A DNA stretch of 64,000 nucleotides. Origin: Shewanella mesophila (GTDB lineage Bacteria; Pseudomonadota; Gammaproteobacteria; Enterobacterales; Shewanellaceae). Below the pieces are notes generated by a model. It was not told where the DNA came from. It saw only the letters and a program-made list of their open reading frames with translations, and did not search any database. The stretch spans positions 1,178,001 to 1,242,000 of the forward strand of contig NZ_CP080421.1 in assembly GCF_019457515.1 (NCBI RefSeq), given 5' to 3'. The position numbers and the translations under genes are program-made. Of the stretch, positions 1-10,511 are shown piece after piece (positions within the stretch are counted from its first letter, which is position 1; the number at the start of each line of letters is the position of its first letter).

Positions 1-420
1 AACTTGTTTGTTGCCTCACTGGATGTCGATGAAGATTTTGCTCAAGTACTCGCTGATGAAGGCTTTACTTCATTAGAAGAGATTGCTTATGTTCCAGAGT
101 CTGAACTTTTAGACATCGAAGGTTTTGACGAAGATGTCGTCGAAGCATTGAGAGAGCGTGCGAAAGCTGCTATCTCTACACGGGCTCTGGCGTCCGAAGA
201 AGCACTTGATGGTGCTGAGCCGAGCGAAGATTTACTTGCCTTAGAGGGTTTAGAGCGTCATTTGGCGTATGTGTTGGCAAGTAAAGGCGTAATTACGCTT
301 GAAGATTTAGCCGAACAAGGCATTGATGATTTGATCGAGATTGAAGAATTAACAGAACAAAAGGCTGGTGAGCTCATCATGGCAGCCCGCAATATCTGTT
401 GGTTTGGCGAAGAAGCATAA
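1..420 (+). CDS. nusA: Transcription termination/antitermination factor NusA, C-terminal fragment
   Basis: This is the 3' end of nusA; the reading frame is open at the left edge, so the start and the S1/KH RNA-binding domains lie outside. The visible 139 codons hold the two acidic C-terminal repeats typical of enterobacterial-type NusA: one around residues 1-57 of the fragment, the second around 78-135 ([22 protein letters not shown] end). In the family these repeats contact the RNA polymerase alpha subunit and N-type antiterminators and autoinhibit RNA binding. The gene is 26 bases ahead of infB, the usual operon order. The call rests on sequence recognition plus this context and is firm; only the N-terminal part is unseen. 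Confidence 0.95.
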   Translation, partial: NLFVASLDVDEDFAQVLADEGFTSLEEIAYVPESELLDIEGFDEDVVEALRERAKAAISTRALASEEALDGAEPSEDLLALEGLERHLAYVLASKGVITLEDLAEQGIDDLIEIEELTEQKAGELIMAARNICWFGEEA

Positions 421-446
421 GTCGATCAACAGAGGGGATTTAACAG

Positions 447-3110
447 ATGGCAGATACTACAGTAGAAAAACTGGCCGCAGAAGTTGGAAAAACAGCAGAT
501 CGACTAGTCGAGCAGTTTTCTGAAGCAGGCATTAAAAAGAATAAAAGCGACACGGTTTCTGAACAAGAGAAGCAACAGTTACTTGATTTCTTAAAGAAAC
601 AACATGGCGGCGATGCTGCGCCAACTAAGATGACATTACAACGTAAGTCTGTATCAACACTGAGTGTTGCTGGCAGCGGTGGTCAATCTAAAGACGTTAA
701 AGTCGAAGTTCGCAAAAAGCGCACTTTCGTAAAACGTGATGCAGCGGCCGATGCCGAGGCGGAAGCTAAAGCTAAGTTAGAAGCGGAAGCTAAAGCGACC
801 GCAGAAGCTGAAGCTAAGGCAAAAGCAGAGGCAGAAGCTAAGGCAAAAGCCGAAGCCGATGCAGCAGCCAAAGCTAAGGCGAAGGCTGAAGCAGAAGCGA
901 AAGCTAAAAAAGCTGCGGAAGCTAAGCCTGCTGTAGCTGAAACCGCTGAAGAGAAAGCGGCTAAGCTTGAAGAAGCTCGCTTACTTGCAGCGAAAGAAGC
1001 GGCAGCTAAGCAAAAGGTTGATGAAGAAGCGAAAGCGGCAGCCGAAGAAGCACGCCGACTCGCTGAAGAAAACGAGAAACGTTGGGCTGAAGAAGAGCGC
1101 ATTCGTAAAGAATCAGAGAAGAGCGCCGATCATCATGTTACGACTTCAACTGAAGCTCGCGCTGCAGAAGATACCGCTGACATGAACGCTGAAAAGCGTG
1201 GCCGTCGCGCACGTAAACCTGCTGGCGGCAAGAAAGAAGTTGTCAATAAGAAACGTGGCGGCAGAGATAACCGCGGTGGTAGAGACCGTAATAGTCGTAA
1301 CCAACGCAACGCTCCAGAGTCAATGGATCATGGTTTCAACAAGCCTGCAGCGGCTGTTAGCCGTGATGTAAGCATTGGTGAAACAGTTACTGTTGCTGAG
1401 TTAGCGCAGAAGATGGCGGTTAAAGCCACTGAGATCATCAAGCAGATGATGAAGATGGGTTCTATGGTTACGATTAACCAAGTGCTCGATCAAGAAACTG
1501 CTCAGATGGTTGCAGAAGAGATGGGTCACAAAGTGGTACTAACTCGTGAAAACGAATTAGAGCATCAAGTACTGGCTGATCGTGACGGCAATGTTAAAGT
1601 TGAGCCTCGCGCACCAGTAGTGACAATCATGGGTCACGTTGACCACGGTAAGACATCGCTACTCGATTATATTCGCCGTGCAAAAGTTGCATCTGGTGAA
1701 GCCGGTGGTATTACTCAGCACATTGGTGCATACCACGTTGAAACTGAAAACGGCATGATCACCTTCTTAGATACTCCTGGTCACGCGGCGTTCACCGCTA
1801 TGCGTGCTCGTGGTGCTAAGGCGACTGATATTGTTATCTTGGTTGTTGCTGCCGATGATGGCGTAATGCCACAAACGATTGAAGCTATTCAGCACGCGAA
1901 AGCGGGCGGTGTACCGTTAATTGTTGCCGTTAACAAGATGGATAAGCCTGAAGCGGATCCAGATCGTGTTAAGTCTGAACTTTCACAGCATGGTGTTATG
2001 TCTGAAGATTGGGGCGGAAGCAACATGTTCTGTCACGTATCTGCCAAGTCTGGTGAAGGCATCGATGAGCTGCTTGAAGGTATCTTGCTAGAAGCGGAAG
2101 TACTTGAGCTTAAAGCTGTTCGTGAAGGTATGGCTGCTGGTGTGGTTGTCGAGTCTAAGCTTGATAAAGGCCGTGGTCCAGTTGCTACCGTATTGGTACA
2201 AGAAGGAACGCTTAAGCAAGGTGATATCGTTCTTTGTGGTCTTGAGTACGGTAAAGTCCGTGCGATGAAAGATGAGAATGGTAACTCGATCACTGAAGCT
2301 GGCCCATCTATTCCTGTAGAGATCTTAGGTCTTTCAGGTGTGCCATCAGCAGGTGATGAAGCAACGGTTGTACGTGATGAGCGTAAGGCTCGTGAAGTTG
2401 CACTTTACCGTCAAGGTAAGTTCCGCGATGTGAAACTAGCACGTCAGCAGAAGTCTAAGCTTGAAAACATGTTCGCTAACATGACCGACGGTGAAGTTCA
2501 GGAACTTAACATCGTGCTTAAAGCTGATGTTCAAGGTTCACTTGAAGCTATCTCTGATTCACTTAATAAACTCTCTACCGATGAAGTTAAAGTGAACATT
2601 ATCGCTAGTGGTGTAGGTGGATTGACAGAGACTGACGCTTCACTTGCTGCTGCCTCTAATGCGATTATGGTTGGCTTTAATGTTCGTGCCGATGCACAAG
2701 CGCGTAAGACAATCGATAGCGAAAGTGTCGACCTTCGTTACTATAGCGTTATCTATCATCTTATAGATGAAGTTCGCGCTGCGATGGGCGGTATGCTTGC
2801 ACCAGAATTTAGACAAGAGATCATTGGTCTTGCTGAAGTTCGAGACGTGTTTAAGTCGCCTAAGATTGGTGCTATTGCTGGTTGTATGGTTACCGAAGGT
2901 ACTATCAAGCGTAGCGCTCCAATCCGTGTTCTTCGCGATAACGTGGTTATCTACGAAGGTGAACTTGAATCGTTACGTCGCTTCAAAGATGACGTCAACG
3001 AAGTTCGTAACGGTATGGAGTGTGGTATCGGCGTGAAGAACTATAATGACGTCAGAGTTGGCGATCAGATAGAGGTCTTTGAAACGGTCGAAATCGCTCG
3101 AACCTTATAA
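447..3110 (+). CDS. infB: Translation initiation factor IF-2
   Basis: GTPase that places initiator fMet-tRNA on the 30S subunit and promotes 50S joining. At 887 residues it matches the long gammaproteobacterial form. The N-terminus carries an IF2_N module (about 1-50), then a highly charged Ala/Glu/Lys stretch at about residues 100-215 built of AEAKAK-like repeats, an Arg/Gly-rich basic segment (about 250-290) and a second IF2_N module (about 310-370). The G domain starts near residue 390 with GHVDHGKTS, followed by DTPGHAAFT and NKMD, and domains II-IV follow. Start ATG has an AGGGGA ribosome site. It sits between nusA and rbfA and is followed by a hairpin with a T-run that may attenuate rather than end the operon. 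Confidence 0.98.
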   Translation: MADTTVEKLAAEVGKTADRLVEQFSEAGIKKNKSDTVSEQEKQQLLDFLKKQHGGDAAPTKMTLQRKSVSTLSVAGSGGQSKDVKVEVRKKRTFVKRDAAADAEAEAKAKLEAEAKATAEAEAKAKAEAEAKAKAEADAAAKAKAKAEAEAKAKKAAEAKPAVAETAEEKAAKLEEARLLAAKEAAAKQKVDEEAKAAAEEARRLAEENEKRWAEEERIRKESEKSADHHVTTSTEARAAEDTADMNAEKRGRRARKPAGGKKEVVNKKRGGRDNRGGRDRNSRNQRNAPESMDHGFNKPAAAVSRDVSIGETVTVAELAQKMAVKATEIIKQMMKMGSMVTINQVLDQETAQMVAEEMGHKVVLTRENELEHQVLADRDGNVKVEPRAPVVTIMGHVDHGKTSLLDYIRRAKVASGEAGGITQHIGAYHVETENGMITFLDTPGHAAFTAMRARGAKATDIVILVVAADDGVMPQTIEAIQHAKAGGVPLIVAVNKMDKPEADPDRVKSELSQHGVMSEDWGGSNMFCHVSAKSGEGIDELLEGILLEAEVLELKAVREGMAAGVVVESKLDKGRGPVATVLVQEGTLKQGDIVLCGLEYGKVRAMKDENGNSITEAGPSIPVEILGLSGVPSAGDEATVVRDERKAREVALYRQGKFRDVKLARQQKSKLENMFANMTDGEVQELNIVLKADVQGSLEAISDSLNKLSTDEVKVNIIASGVGGLTETDASLAAASNAIMVGFNVRADAQARKTIDSESVDLRYYSVIYHLIDEVRAAMGGMLAPEFRQEIIGLAEVRDVFKSPKIGAIAGCMVTEGTIKRSAPIRVLRDNVVIYEGELESLRRFKDDVNEVRNGMECGIGVKNYNDVRVGDQIEVFETVEIARTL

Positions 3111-3114
3111 TAGT

Positions 3115-3140
3115 AAAGGGCGGCGTAAGCCGCCTTTTTT
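3115..3140 (+). terminator. Hairpin with T-run between infB and rbfA
   Basis: AAAGG-CGGC pairs with GCCG-CCTTT across a GTAA loop, with one bulged G, followed by six T. It sits between two genes of the same operon, so it may be a partial terminator or an mRNA-stability element. Confidence 0.7.
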
Positions 3141-3160
3141 AGTTAAGAGTGGCAATAATT

Positions 3161-3577
3161 ATGGCAAAAGAATTTAGTCGTACTCGTCGTATTGCTCAGC
3201 AACTTCAACAAGAACTTGCTCAAGTGTTACAGCGTGATATTAAAGATCCTCGTATTGGAATGGTTACTGTTAACGATGTCGATGTGTCTCGAGATCTCAG
3301 TTATGCCAAGGTATATGTGACCTTCTTCGAAGAAGACAAAGCCGTGGTCGAGGAAAAGCTCGCGGCACTAGAGACAGCTGCAGGTTATGTGCGTTCGTTA
3401 GTGGCTGGTCGTATGAAACTGCGCGTTATGCCTGAGATTCGTTTTATTTATGATGCATCACTTGTTGAAGGTATGCGTATGTCTAACCTCGTCAGTCAGG
3501 TGATCAGTTCTGATCAGGCCAAGGCTCGTGAACATGGCAGTGATACCGAACAAGACGAAGAGCAAGGTGAAAAGTAA
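3161..3577 (+). CDS. rbfA: 30S ribosome-binding factor RbfA
   Basis: Small KH-type protein that binds the immature 30S subunit near 16S helix 1 and is needed for late maturation and cold adaptation. The protein is 138 residues with the family N-terminus [16 protein letters not shown], the core [13 protein letters not shown] motif and a charged acidic C-terminal tail. A GTG four codons upstream is in frame, but the ATG at 3161 gives the standard N-terminus. Its TAA stop shares one base with the truB ATG, so the two are translationally coupled. Confidence 0.97.
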   Translation: MAKEFSRTRRIAQQLQQELAQVLQRDIKDPRIGMVTVNDVDVSRDLSYAKVYVTFFEEDKAVVEEKLAALETAAGYVRSLVAGRMKLRVMPEIRFIYDASLVEGMRMSNLVSQVISSDQAKAREHGSDTEQDEEQGEK

Positions 3578-4524
3578 TGGCGCGCAAACCTAAGGGTCGT
3601 TTTGTCGATGGTATAGTGCTGCTCGACAAAGACACTGGAATGAGCTCTAACTTTGCTCTGCAGCGTGTTAAGCGTATCTATAATGCCGCTAAAGCGGGTC
3701 ATACTGGCGCTCTCGACCCATTAGCAACGGGAATGTTGCCAGTGTGTCTTGGTGAAGCGACTAAGTTTTCCCAGCATCTGCTTGATGCTGATAAGCGCTA
3801 TTTAGTTACCGCTAAGCTTGGTGTGCGTACCGATACCAGTGACTCAGATGGTGAAGTGGTACAAACCCGCGAAATAGACTTTACCCAAGCTCAGCTGGAC
3901 GAGGCATTAGAGTATTTTAGAGGGGATACTATGCAAGTTCCCTCAATGTACTCAGCATTGAAACATCAAGGTCAACCACTCTACAAATACGCTCGAGAAG
4001 GGATTGAGGTGCCGAGAGAGGCGCGTCCTATCACTGTGTATGAGCTTAATTTCATTAAGCTTGAAGGCGATGAGTTAACCTTAGATATTCACTGTTCTAA
4101 GGGCACTTATATCCGGACTATCACAGATGATCTCGGGGAAATGCTTGGTTGTGGCGCTCACGTTATCATGTTGCGTCGTACAGGCGTTGCTGGATACCCC
4201 TACGATAAGATGGTTTCGCTAGAACAGCTAGAGAACTTATTACAGAAGGCTCAGTCAGAGGAGCGTCCACCGAAAGAGTTGCTCGATCCTTTACTTCTAC
4301 CGATGGATACCGCGGTGAGTGGCTTTAAAGAGATCAATGTCTCTGATGATATTGCTCACTATTTACTGAATGGTAATCCAGTTCAAGTGGCTAATTTACC
4401 CGTCGATGAGCTGGTGCGCATTACCATAGGTGATGAACGTAAATTTGTCGGCGTGGGTGCAATGAATGATGACGGCCTATTGGCACCAAAGCGTTTAATT
4501 GTATTACGAGACGAGCAAGCATAA
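3577..4524 (+). CDS. truB: tRNA pseudouridine(55) synthase TruB
   Basis: Isomerises U55 in the T-loop of elongator tRNAs. The 315 residues match the usual length. [17 protein letters not shown] near residue 42 contains the catalytic Asp, and [18 protein letters not shown] and KGTYIRT are further family motifs; a small PUA-like C-terminal domain follows. Start overlaps the rbfA stop by one base. The order rbfA-truB-rpsO is the conserved proteobacterial one. Confidence 0.97.
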   Translation: MARKPKGRFVDGIVLLDKDTGMSSNFALQRVKRIYNAAKAGHTGALDPLATGMLPVCLGEATKFSQHLLDADKRYLVTAKLGVRTDTSDSDGEVVQTREIDFTQAQLDEALEYFRGDTMQVPSMYSALKHQGQPLYKYAREGIEVPREARPITVYELNFIKLEGDELTLDIHCSKGTYIRTITDDLGEMLGCGAHVIMLRRTGVAGYPYDKMVSLEQLENLLQKAQSEERPPKELLDPLLLPMDTAVSGFKEINVSDDIAHYLLNGNPVQVANLPVDELVRITIGDERKFVGVGAMNDDGLLAPKRLIVLRDEQA

Positions 4525-4619
4525 CGCTTGCAAGCTGGTTATAAAATAGGTACTATACCGCGCTCTCTTCGGCTGAGTTAGTGATCGGCTGAAGCATTTA
4601 TATTATTTTGGAGAAAAAC

Positions 4620-4889
4620 ATGTCACTAAGTTCAGAAGTAAAAGCACAAATCTTGGCTGATTTCGGTCGTTGTGAGAATGACACTGGTTCTACTGAGGTT
4701 CAAGTAGCTCTTTTAACCGCACAGATCAACCATCTGCAAGGTCACTTTAAAGAGCACATCCATGATCATCACTCACGTCGTGGTTTGCTTCGTATGGTTA
4801 ACTCTCGTCGTAAGCTTCTTGCTTACCTAAAGCGTACTGAAAACGTTCGCTACCAAGAGCTGATCAAAAAGCTAGGTCTACGTCGCTAA
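4620..4889 (+). CDS. rpsO: 30S ribosomal protein S15
   Basis: Primary 16S rRNA-binding protein of the 30S platform, also part of bridge B4. The 89 residues are the standard size, with conserved [30 protein letters not shown] and LKRTENVRY segments. The ATG at 4620 follows TTTGGAGAAAAAC; an in-frame TTG 12 bases upstream overlaps that ribosome site and is not used. In E. coli rpsO directly precedes pnp; here a reverse-strand GGDEF-EAL gene lies between them. Confidence 0.98.
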   Translation: MSLSSEVKAQILADFGRCENDTGSTEVQVALLTAQINHLQGHFKEHIHDHHSRRGLLRMVNSRRKLLAYLKRTENVRYQELIKKLGLRR

Positions 4890-4911
4890 TATTGCATTAG
4901 TGTACAGTAGT

Positions 4912-4940
4912 AAAAAAAGGAGGCTTAGCCTCCTTTTTTT
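4912..4940. terminator. Bidirectional terminator after rpsO
   Basis: AAAAAGGAGGC / GCCTCCTTTTT stem with a TTA loop, flanked by A-run and T-run. It can end rpsO on the plus strand and the convergent GGDEF-EAL gene on the minus strand. Confidence 0.9.
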
Positions 4941-4965
4941 ATGCTTGAACTATGGCTAGTCAATA

Positions 4966-6999
4966 TTATAGTTGGCTGATGGTTGCCGTTTTAGGGGCAA
5001 TATATTTGTTTTCGAACTCATCCAATGGCAATGGCTGGCTGAAATAGAAGCCTTGTCCTATTTGACAGTCCATCTCTTTTAACCAAGCTAATTGCTGCTC
5101 ATTCTCAATGCCTTCGGCCACAATATGCAGGTTAAGCTGTTTACCTAACATCAAAATTGTAGAGGCTATAGCGCTTTCATGAGGTAGATCGGTAACAAAG
5201 CAGCGGTCAATTTTCATGGTTGTGATCGGCAGATGTCTTAGGTACGAAAGCGATGAATATCCGGTTCCAAAGTCATCTACCGCAATGCCAAACCCTGCAG
5301 ACTTTAGTTGTTCCAGTTTAGTGATTGCCAGCTCGATATCGTTCATTAATGAGGTTTCAGTGATTTCGACTTCGAGTAAATGGGGCTCAATCTGATATCT
5401 CAGTGATAACTGTTTGATATCGGGTACTAGGCTAGGGTCTGCAAATTGTTGTGAGGCGACGTTAACCGCGATTGGAACTGTATAGTTATAGCGTTTCTTC
5501 CAATGCTTAAGAGTCTTACAGGCTTCTTCTATTACCCAGCGGCCTAGTGGAATAATGATTCCAGTTTCTTCGGCGACAGGAATAAATGACATCGGGCTAA
5601 TTAAACGGCCATCTTTCTTCCAACGAATAAGTGCTTCGCAGGCGATGACTTCTCCCGTCTTAATACAGAACTTTGGCTGGAAGTGCAGTAAAAACTCATT
5701 ATTTTTTAGCGCGTCATGTAAGGATGCTTCGGTACGTAATCGAACCGCTGCACGCTCGGTCATCTGTTGTTTGAAAAATGCCCATTGATTAGACCCTGAT
5801 GCTTTTGCGCTGTACATTGCGATGTCAGCATGGCGAATAAGGTCTTCTGCGGTTAATCCATCATCAGGGTAGATAGAGATACCGACTGAGGCGGCAGGGT
5901 GAATTGTATGTTCATTTAACTGCAGTGGAACGTTCAGTTGCATCAATAATTTGTCAACAAAATCGGCTGCTTGGTCTGGGGTACGGGCGTCATCGGCTAA
6001 AATCACAAACTCATCACCGCCAAGGCGTGCAACGGTTCCCCTGTCACCAACAACGCGCTCTAATATTCGCGCGATCCTCGCTAGGAATTGATCTCCCAGT
6101 GCATGTCCCAGAGAATCGTTGACGTTTTTAAAACGGTCTAAGTCGATAAACAACATGGTGAACTGGTGTTTATGTGCGCGTGCTCTTTGGATCGATACCG
6201 CGATAGTTTCAAGTAGCAGTGTTCTATTAGGCAGTCCTGTTAAAGGATCCCTTGTAGCCATACGGCGTAATTTGGTTTGTGTTTGACCAAATTGAATTAA
6301 GATTTGATTAAATTTTGATGTCACTAGTCCCAGTTCATCATCTTGATGGGCGGGAGACATAGGCAATAAATTTTCGTCAGGCAGTTCAGGATCGATTTTA
6401 TCTATCGCTTCGCTGATCTCTGCAATCGGTTTAGTCAGGAATCGATGAAATAATATCGACAAGACTAACGTCACTAAGAGTGCTCGGGCTAGGGTTGCCA
6501 GAAAGCTAAATCTAAGTTGAGAAAATAGTGAGTCTGTGAGTTCTTGGGTGTTATAAAATATGGTGAGTATACCGATAACTTGCTGTTTATCAGTGCCTTC
6601 GAAAAATGATGGTCGGTATAAAGTGCGAGAAATTTGTTTCAGATCGCCGAACAGTTTTTGACTTAGCTTTCGTACTAACGCGTTGTCGGTAGATGGATTG
6701 TTCATCGATACGAAGATGCTGCCGTCGTCGAGTTCAATTAATGCTTCTCCGACGTGCTCGACTTTTAGTACACCTTCTAAGGTTTGAGTGGCTAAATTGT
6801 CGTCTAACGCCCAAACCGCATTTGCGGCGGGTTGTTCTATTGAATTAAGTAGTTCCTCTTGAGAAGCGGTCAGTTGTTGGCGAGCGGATATTCCGACTAA
6901 AGCGATTTCGACGATGAAAATGGCAAAGGCAAAAAACATCGCTGAAAACACGACTAAAGTCGTTTGTTTCCATGTCAATGATTTAAATTTAGCGCTCAT
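4966..6999 (-). CDS. Membrane-bound GGDEF-EAL cyclic-di-GMP protein
   Basis: Predicted c-di-GMP metabolising protein, 677 residues. Order: transmembrane segment (about 11-33), a periplasmic segment of about 130 residues, a second transmembrane segment (about 165-190), HAMP-like linker (to about 245), GGDEF domain with an intact RLGGDEF near residue 325, then an EAL domain with CEALIRW near 455, EITETSL and DDFGTGYSSL. The I-site Arg-x-x-Asp before GGDEF is not apparent. Both catalytic motifs are intact, so it may make, degrade, or switch between both. The ATG at 6999 has GAGGAG seven bases upstream; a longer frame opens at 7035. The gene is wedged in reverse orientation between rpsO and pnp. 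Its signal is unknown. Confidence 0.92.
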   Translation of the reverse strand: MSAKFKSLTWKQTTLVVFSAMFFAFAIFIVEIALVGISARQQLTASQEELLNSIEQPAANAVWALDDNLATQTLEGVLKVEHVGEALIELDDGSIFVSMNNPSTDNALVRKLSQKLFGDLKQISRTLYRPSFFEGTDKQQVIGILTIFYNTQELTDSLFSQLRFSFLATLARALLVTLVLSILFHRFLTKPIAEISEAIDKIDPELPDENLLPMSPAHQDDELGLVTSKFNQILIQFGQTQTKLRRMATRDPLTGLPNRTLLLETIAVSIQRARAHKHQFTMLFIDLDRFKNVNDSLGHALGDQFLARIARILERVVGDRGTVARLGGDEFVILADDARTPDQAADFVDKLLMQLNVPLQLNEHTIHPAASVGISIYPDDGLTAEDLIRHADIAMYSAKASGSNQWAFFKQQMTERAAVRLRTEASLHDALKNNEFLLHFQPKFCIKTGEVIACEALIRWKKDGRLISPMSFIPVAEETGIIIPLGRWVIEEACKTLKHWKKRYNYTVPIAVNVASQQFADPSLVPDIKQLSLRYQIEPHLLEVEITETSLMNDIELAITKLEQLKSAGFGIAVDDFGTGYSSLSYLRHLPITTMKIDRCFVTDLPHESAIASTILMLGKQLNLHIVAEGIENEQQLAWLKEMDCQIGQGFYFSQPLPLDEFENKYIAPKTATISQL

Positions 7000-7202
7000 T
7001 TGCCACTCCTCTATACCTGATTGGTGACTCTTCACATTCTATTGTCATAGAAAAAGCAGCGATTGATGACGAAAATTGCCTTATATAACTACTTTAGAGA
7101 AAAGATTCAGCTTTGTCATCTACATGTGCTCTTTATCTATTGATTAGACTTGAAGTATACTTACCCGCGAAAATAAGGTTATTAAATTAAGGAATGGTTC
7201 AC

Positions 7203-9305
7203 GTGAATCCAATCGTAAAAAGTTTTGAATATGGTCAACATACAGTCACGCTAGAGACTGGGGTTATTGCACGTCAAGCTGACGCTGCTGTTTTAGCAAG
7301 TATGGGTGATACTACAGTTTTAGTAACTGTTGTCGGAAAGAAAGCTGAAGAGCCAGGTCGTGACTTTTTTCCATTAACCGTTAACTACCAAGAAAAGACA
7401 TATGCTGCTGGTAAAATCCCTGGTGGATTTTTTAAGCGTGAAGGCCGTCCATCTGAAGGTGAAACATTAACAGCACGTCTTATTGACCGTCCAATTCGTC
7501 CATTATTCCCTAACGGCTTTAAGAACGAAGTTCAGGTCATCATTACTGTAGTTTCCGTTGATCCAGAAATTAGCCCTGAAGTTATCTCTATGATTGGTAC
7601 TTCAGCAGCACTGTCTATCTCAGGTATTCCATTTAATGGTCCACTCGGTTCGGCTCGTGTCGGCTATGTGAACGGCGAATACATCCTAAACCCAACCGTT
7701 TCTCAGCTAGTTGACAGCGAACTTGAATTGTCAGTTGCGGGTACTGAAAACGCAGTACTTATGGTTGAGTCTGAAGCGAACGCGCTTCCTGAAGAAGTCA
7801 TGTTGGGTGCTGTGGTTTATGGCCATGAACAACAACAAGTCGTTATTGAGGCAATTAAAGAACTACGCGCTGAAGTTAACAAACCAGTATGGGATTGGGC
7901 TGCACCAGTTCAAGACCAAGATTTGGTTGCTAAGATCAAAGATTTGGCTGAAGTGGGTTTAACCGAAGCTTACCAAATTCAAGTTAAGCAAGACCGTTAC
8001 GTTCAAGTCGGTGTTGTTAAAACAGCAGCTAAAGAAGCATTATTAGCTGAAAACCCAGACGCAAACACACGCGAAATCGACGGCCTTCTAGCTAGCCTAG
8101 AGAAGAAAGTGGTTCGTAGCCGTATCATCGCAGGCAACCCTCGTATCGATGGCCGCGAACCAGATATGATCCGCGCACTAAACGTAATGGCTGGTGTATT
8201 GCCACGTACTCACGGTAGCTCACTGTTTACTCGTGGTGAAACTCAGGCGTTAGTGACTTGTACTTTAGGTACTGAGCGTGATGCACAGAAGATTGATAGC
8301 ATCATGGGCGAATACACCAATCGCTTTATGCTTCACTATAACTTCCCTCCATACTCTGTTGGTGAAACAGGTATGGTTGGTTCGCCAAAGCGTCGTGAAA
8401 TTGGTCACGGTAAGCTAGCTTGGCGTGGTATTAAAGCTGTTATGCCAACGGCTGAAGAGTTCCCATACAGCGTTCGCGTAGTATCTGAAATCACTGAATC
8501 TAACGGTTCAAGCTCTATGGCTTCAGTTTGTGGTACTTCACTAGCGCTTATGGATGCCGGTGTACCAATCAAGACTTCTGTCGCTGGTATCGCTATGGGT
8601 CTAGTTAAAGAAGGTGACGATTTCGTCGTACTTTCTGATATTCTAGGCGATGAAGATCACTTAGGTGACATGGACTTTAAAGTAGCGGGTACTCGTGACG
8701 GTATTACTGCACTGCAGATGGATATCAAGATCGAAGGTATCACGCAAGAGATCATGCAAATTGCACTTCAGCAAGCCTATGGTGCTCGTGTACATATCCT
8801 AAACGTGATGGACCAAGCGATTTCAGGTCACCGTGAAGAGATCTCTGACCACGCTCCTCGTATCACCACCATCAAGATCAACCCTGAAAAGATCCGTGAT
8901 GTGATTGGTAAAGGCGGTGCGACAATTCGTGCGTTGACTGAAGAGACTGGCACCACAATCGAACTTGATGACGATGGTACAGTGAAAATCGCTTCTTCAA
9001 ATGGTGAAGCGACTCAAGAAGCGATTCGTCGTATTCAAGAGATCACTGCTGAAGTTGAAGTGGGCACTGTGTACAACGGTAAAGTGGTTCGTATCGTTGA
9101 CTTCGGTGCATTTGTTACCATTCTTCCTGGTAAAGATGGTCTAGTACACATTTCTCAAATCGCTGAAGAGCGTGTTGCAAATGTTTCTGATTACCTAGAA
9201 GTTGGCCAAGAAGTGAAAGTTAAGGTGATGGAAGTGGATCGCCAAGGTCGAGTTCGTCTTTCAATGAAAGAAGCTCAGCCTAAAGAAGAAGCTGCTAGCG
9301 AATAA
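7203..9305 (+). CDS. pnp: Polyribonucleotide nucleotidyltransferase (PNPase)
   Basis: 3'-5' phosphorolytic exoribonuclease, a trimeric enzyme of the RNA degradosome. Two RNase PH-like domains (the second with FTRGETQAL and the catalytic GDMDFK segment), then a KH domain ([13 protein letters not shown]) and an S1 domain ([23 protein letters not shown]). I prefer the GTG at 7203 (protein begins [10 protein letters not shown] after the initiator): TAAGGA ends nine bases upstream of it but directly abuts the ATG at 7194, and E. coli Pnp starts at the equivalent residue. In E. coli pnp is autoregulated through its leader; the roughly 200-base leader here may do the same, but I see no clear RNase III stem. 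Confidence 0.97.
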   Translation: MNPIVKSFEYGQHTVTLETGVIARQADAAVLASMGDTTVLVTVVGKKAEEPGRDFFPLTVNYQEKTYAAGKIPGGFFKREGRPSEGETLTARLIDRPIRPLFPNGFKNEVQVIITVVSVDPEISPEVISMIGTSAALSISGIPFNGPLGSARVGYVNGEYILNPTVSQLVDSELELSVAGTENAVLMVESEANALPEEVMLGAVVYGHEQQQVVIEAIKELRAEVNKPVWDWAAPVQDQDLVAKIKDLAEVGLTEAYQIQVKQDRYVQVGVVKTAAKEALLAENPDANTREIDGLLASLEKKVVRSRIIAGNPRIDGREPDMIRALNVMAGVLPRTHGSSLFTRGETQALVTCTLGTERDAQKIDSIMGEYTNRFMLHYNFPPYSVGETGMVGSPKRREIGHGKLAWRGIKAVMPTAEEFPYSVRVVSEITESNGSSSMASVCGTSLALMDAGVPIKTSVAGIAMGLVKEGDDFVVLSDILGDEDHLGDMDFKVAGTRDGITALQMDIKIEGITQEIMQIALQQAYGARVHILNVMDQAISGHREEISDHAPRITTIKINPEKIRDVIGKGGATIRALTEETGTTIELDDDGTVKIASSNGEATQEAIRRIQEITAEVEVGTVYNGKVVRIVDFGAFVTILPGKDGLVHISQIAEERVANVSDYLEVGQEVKVKVMEVDRQGRVRLSMKEAQPKEEAASE

Positions 9306-9322
9306 TCGTTAATAGTTTGAAG

Positions 9323-9349
9323 AAAGGAGACCATTAGGTCTCCTTTTTT
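9323..9349 (+). terminator. Terminator after pnp
   Basis: AAAGGAGACC / GGTCTCCTTT stem with ATTA loop and T-run. Confidence 0.92.
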
Positions 9350-9433
9350 ATTGGTTTTTTATAAATGCAGATAGCCGTTAGTATTTGGGATTGCTATGAT
9401 TGAGGCTAATGCTGAAGTTAAAAGGTTAAATGG

Positions 9434-10324
9434 ATGACTTATAAATTGCGCTCAGCCACAGTAGCGGTTATGGCTGGTCTTAGTATGTTGCTAACAGGAT
9501 GTGTATCAACTCAATCAGACGCCAGTGCTGAGCAGGGCAAGCTAATGGTTGCCCCCGTAATGCCGGATTATAAGTTAGAAGTGACTTTAGCAAGACTTAA
9601 CGATATTTTGACCTCTGCCGAATTGACTCCCGATCAGCGTGCGCGGTTTCATTATGATCGCGGTGTTATTTACGATAGCGTTGGCCTACGTATTCTCAGT
9701 CGTATTGATTTTCATCAGTCATTAAAGCTGCAACCTAATTTAGCCGATGCATATAACTTTATCGGGATCTACTATACCCAAGAGGGAGAGTTTGAAAGTG
9801 CTTATGAGGCTTTCGATGCCGTACTTGAGTTGTCGCCTGATTATGATTATGCCTATTTAAATCGCGGTATAGCACTTTATTATGGTGAACGTAATGATCT
9901 GGCTACCGCCGATATGCAAAGCTTTTATCAGGGGGATGAGCAAGATGGTTATCGTGTCTTGTGGCTTTATATCATCGAAGCGAACGGAGATGCAGAGCTT
10001 GCTAAAACGCACCTTATTGAACGTCGAGCAAAGTTAGCCGACAATGCATGGGCGACGACCTTAGTGGATTATTATCTGGGTAAGGTGAGTAAGACGGAGG
10101 TTTTTAGTATCGCAAAGCAAGGACTTAGTCACCCTAATGAATATGCAGAGCGTCTTTGCGAAGCCTATTTTTATCTAGCGAAAGTCGCCCAGAAACAGGG
10201 CGAGTATAGCGATGCAGCTAATTACTTCAGGCTTGCGCTTGCGACCAATATTTATGATTTCGTCGAACACAGATATGCACGTGTCGAACTTGCAAAAATG
10301 AGCCAAGTATTAGAGCAAGAGTAA
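9434..10324 (+). CDS. nlpI: Lipoprotein NlpI
   Basis: Outer-membrane TPR lipoprotein; in E. coli it is an adaptor for peptidoglycan endopeptidases and the Prc protease. The 296 residues match the family. The N-terminus is a lipoprotein signal with lipobox LLTGC (Cys near residue 23). TPR repeats follow (RARFHYDRGVIYDSVG, LQPNLADAYNFIGIYY, LSPDYDYAYLNRGIALYY) and a further repeat near the C-terminus (GEYSDAANYFRLAL). The position right after pnp is the same as in E. coli. A strong terminator follows. Confidence 0.95.
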   Translation: MTYKLRSATVAVMAGLSMLLTGCVSTQSDASAEQGKLMVAPVMPDYKLEVTLARLNDILTSAELTPDQRARFHYDRGVIYDSVGLRILSRIDFHQSLKLQPNLADAYNFIGIYYTQEGEFESAYEAFDAVLELSPDYDYAYLNRGIALYYGERNDLATADMQSFYQGDEQDGYRVLWLYIIEANGDAELAKTHLIERRAKLADNAWATTLVDYYLGKVSKTEVFSIAKQGLSHPNEYAERLCEAYFYLAKVAQKQGEYSDAANYFRLALATNIYDFVEHRYARVELAKMSQVLEQE

Positions 10325-10345
10325 TTATTGATTCTCGGTAATGCT

Positions 10346-10372
10346 AGCCTTCGTCTTTGCGAAGGCTTTTTT
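10346..10372 (+). terminator. Terminator after nlpI
   Basis: AGCCTTCG / CGAAGGCT perfect 8-base stem with six-base loop followed by T-run. Confidence 0.92.
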
Positions 10373-10511
10373 CTACATAGTCGTAGTTCCAAAAATATTT
10401 TGTTATAGCCTCAATTCTATTAGGGCTCTATTGACGACTAACAGACTAGCCATCACACCACCTAGGCGCTATAATTGCCGGCTTTTAGCACTCCATCATT
10501 CGCAGGTAACC

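Noticed and set aside
683..1102. Minus-strand 139-residue ORF rich in Ala and Ser
   Set aside because: It is the mirror of the infB AEAKAK repeat: low complexity, no ribosome site, no recognised similarity.
10341..10511. N-terminal extension of prfC
   Set aside because: The 57 extra codons run through the nlpI terminator and are not typical of RF3, which starts at the ATG at 10512.
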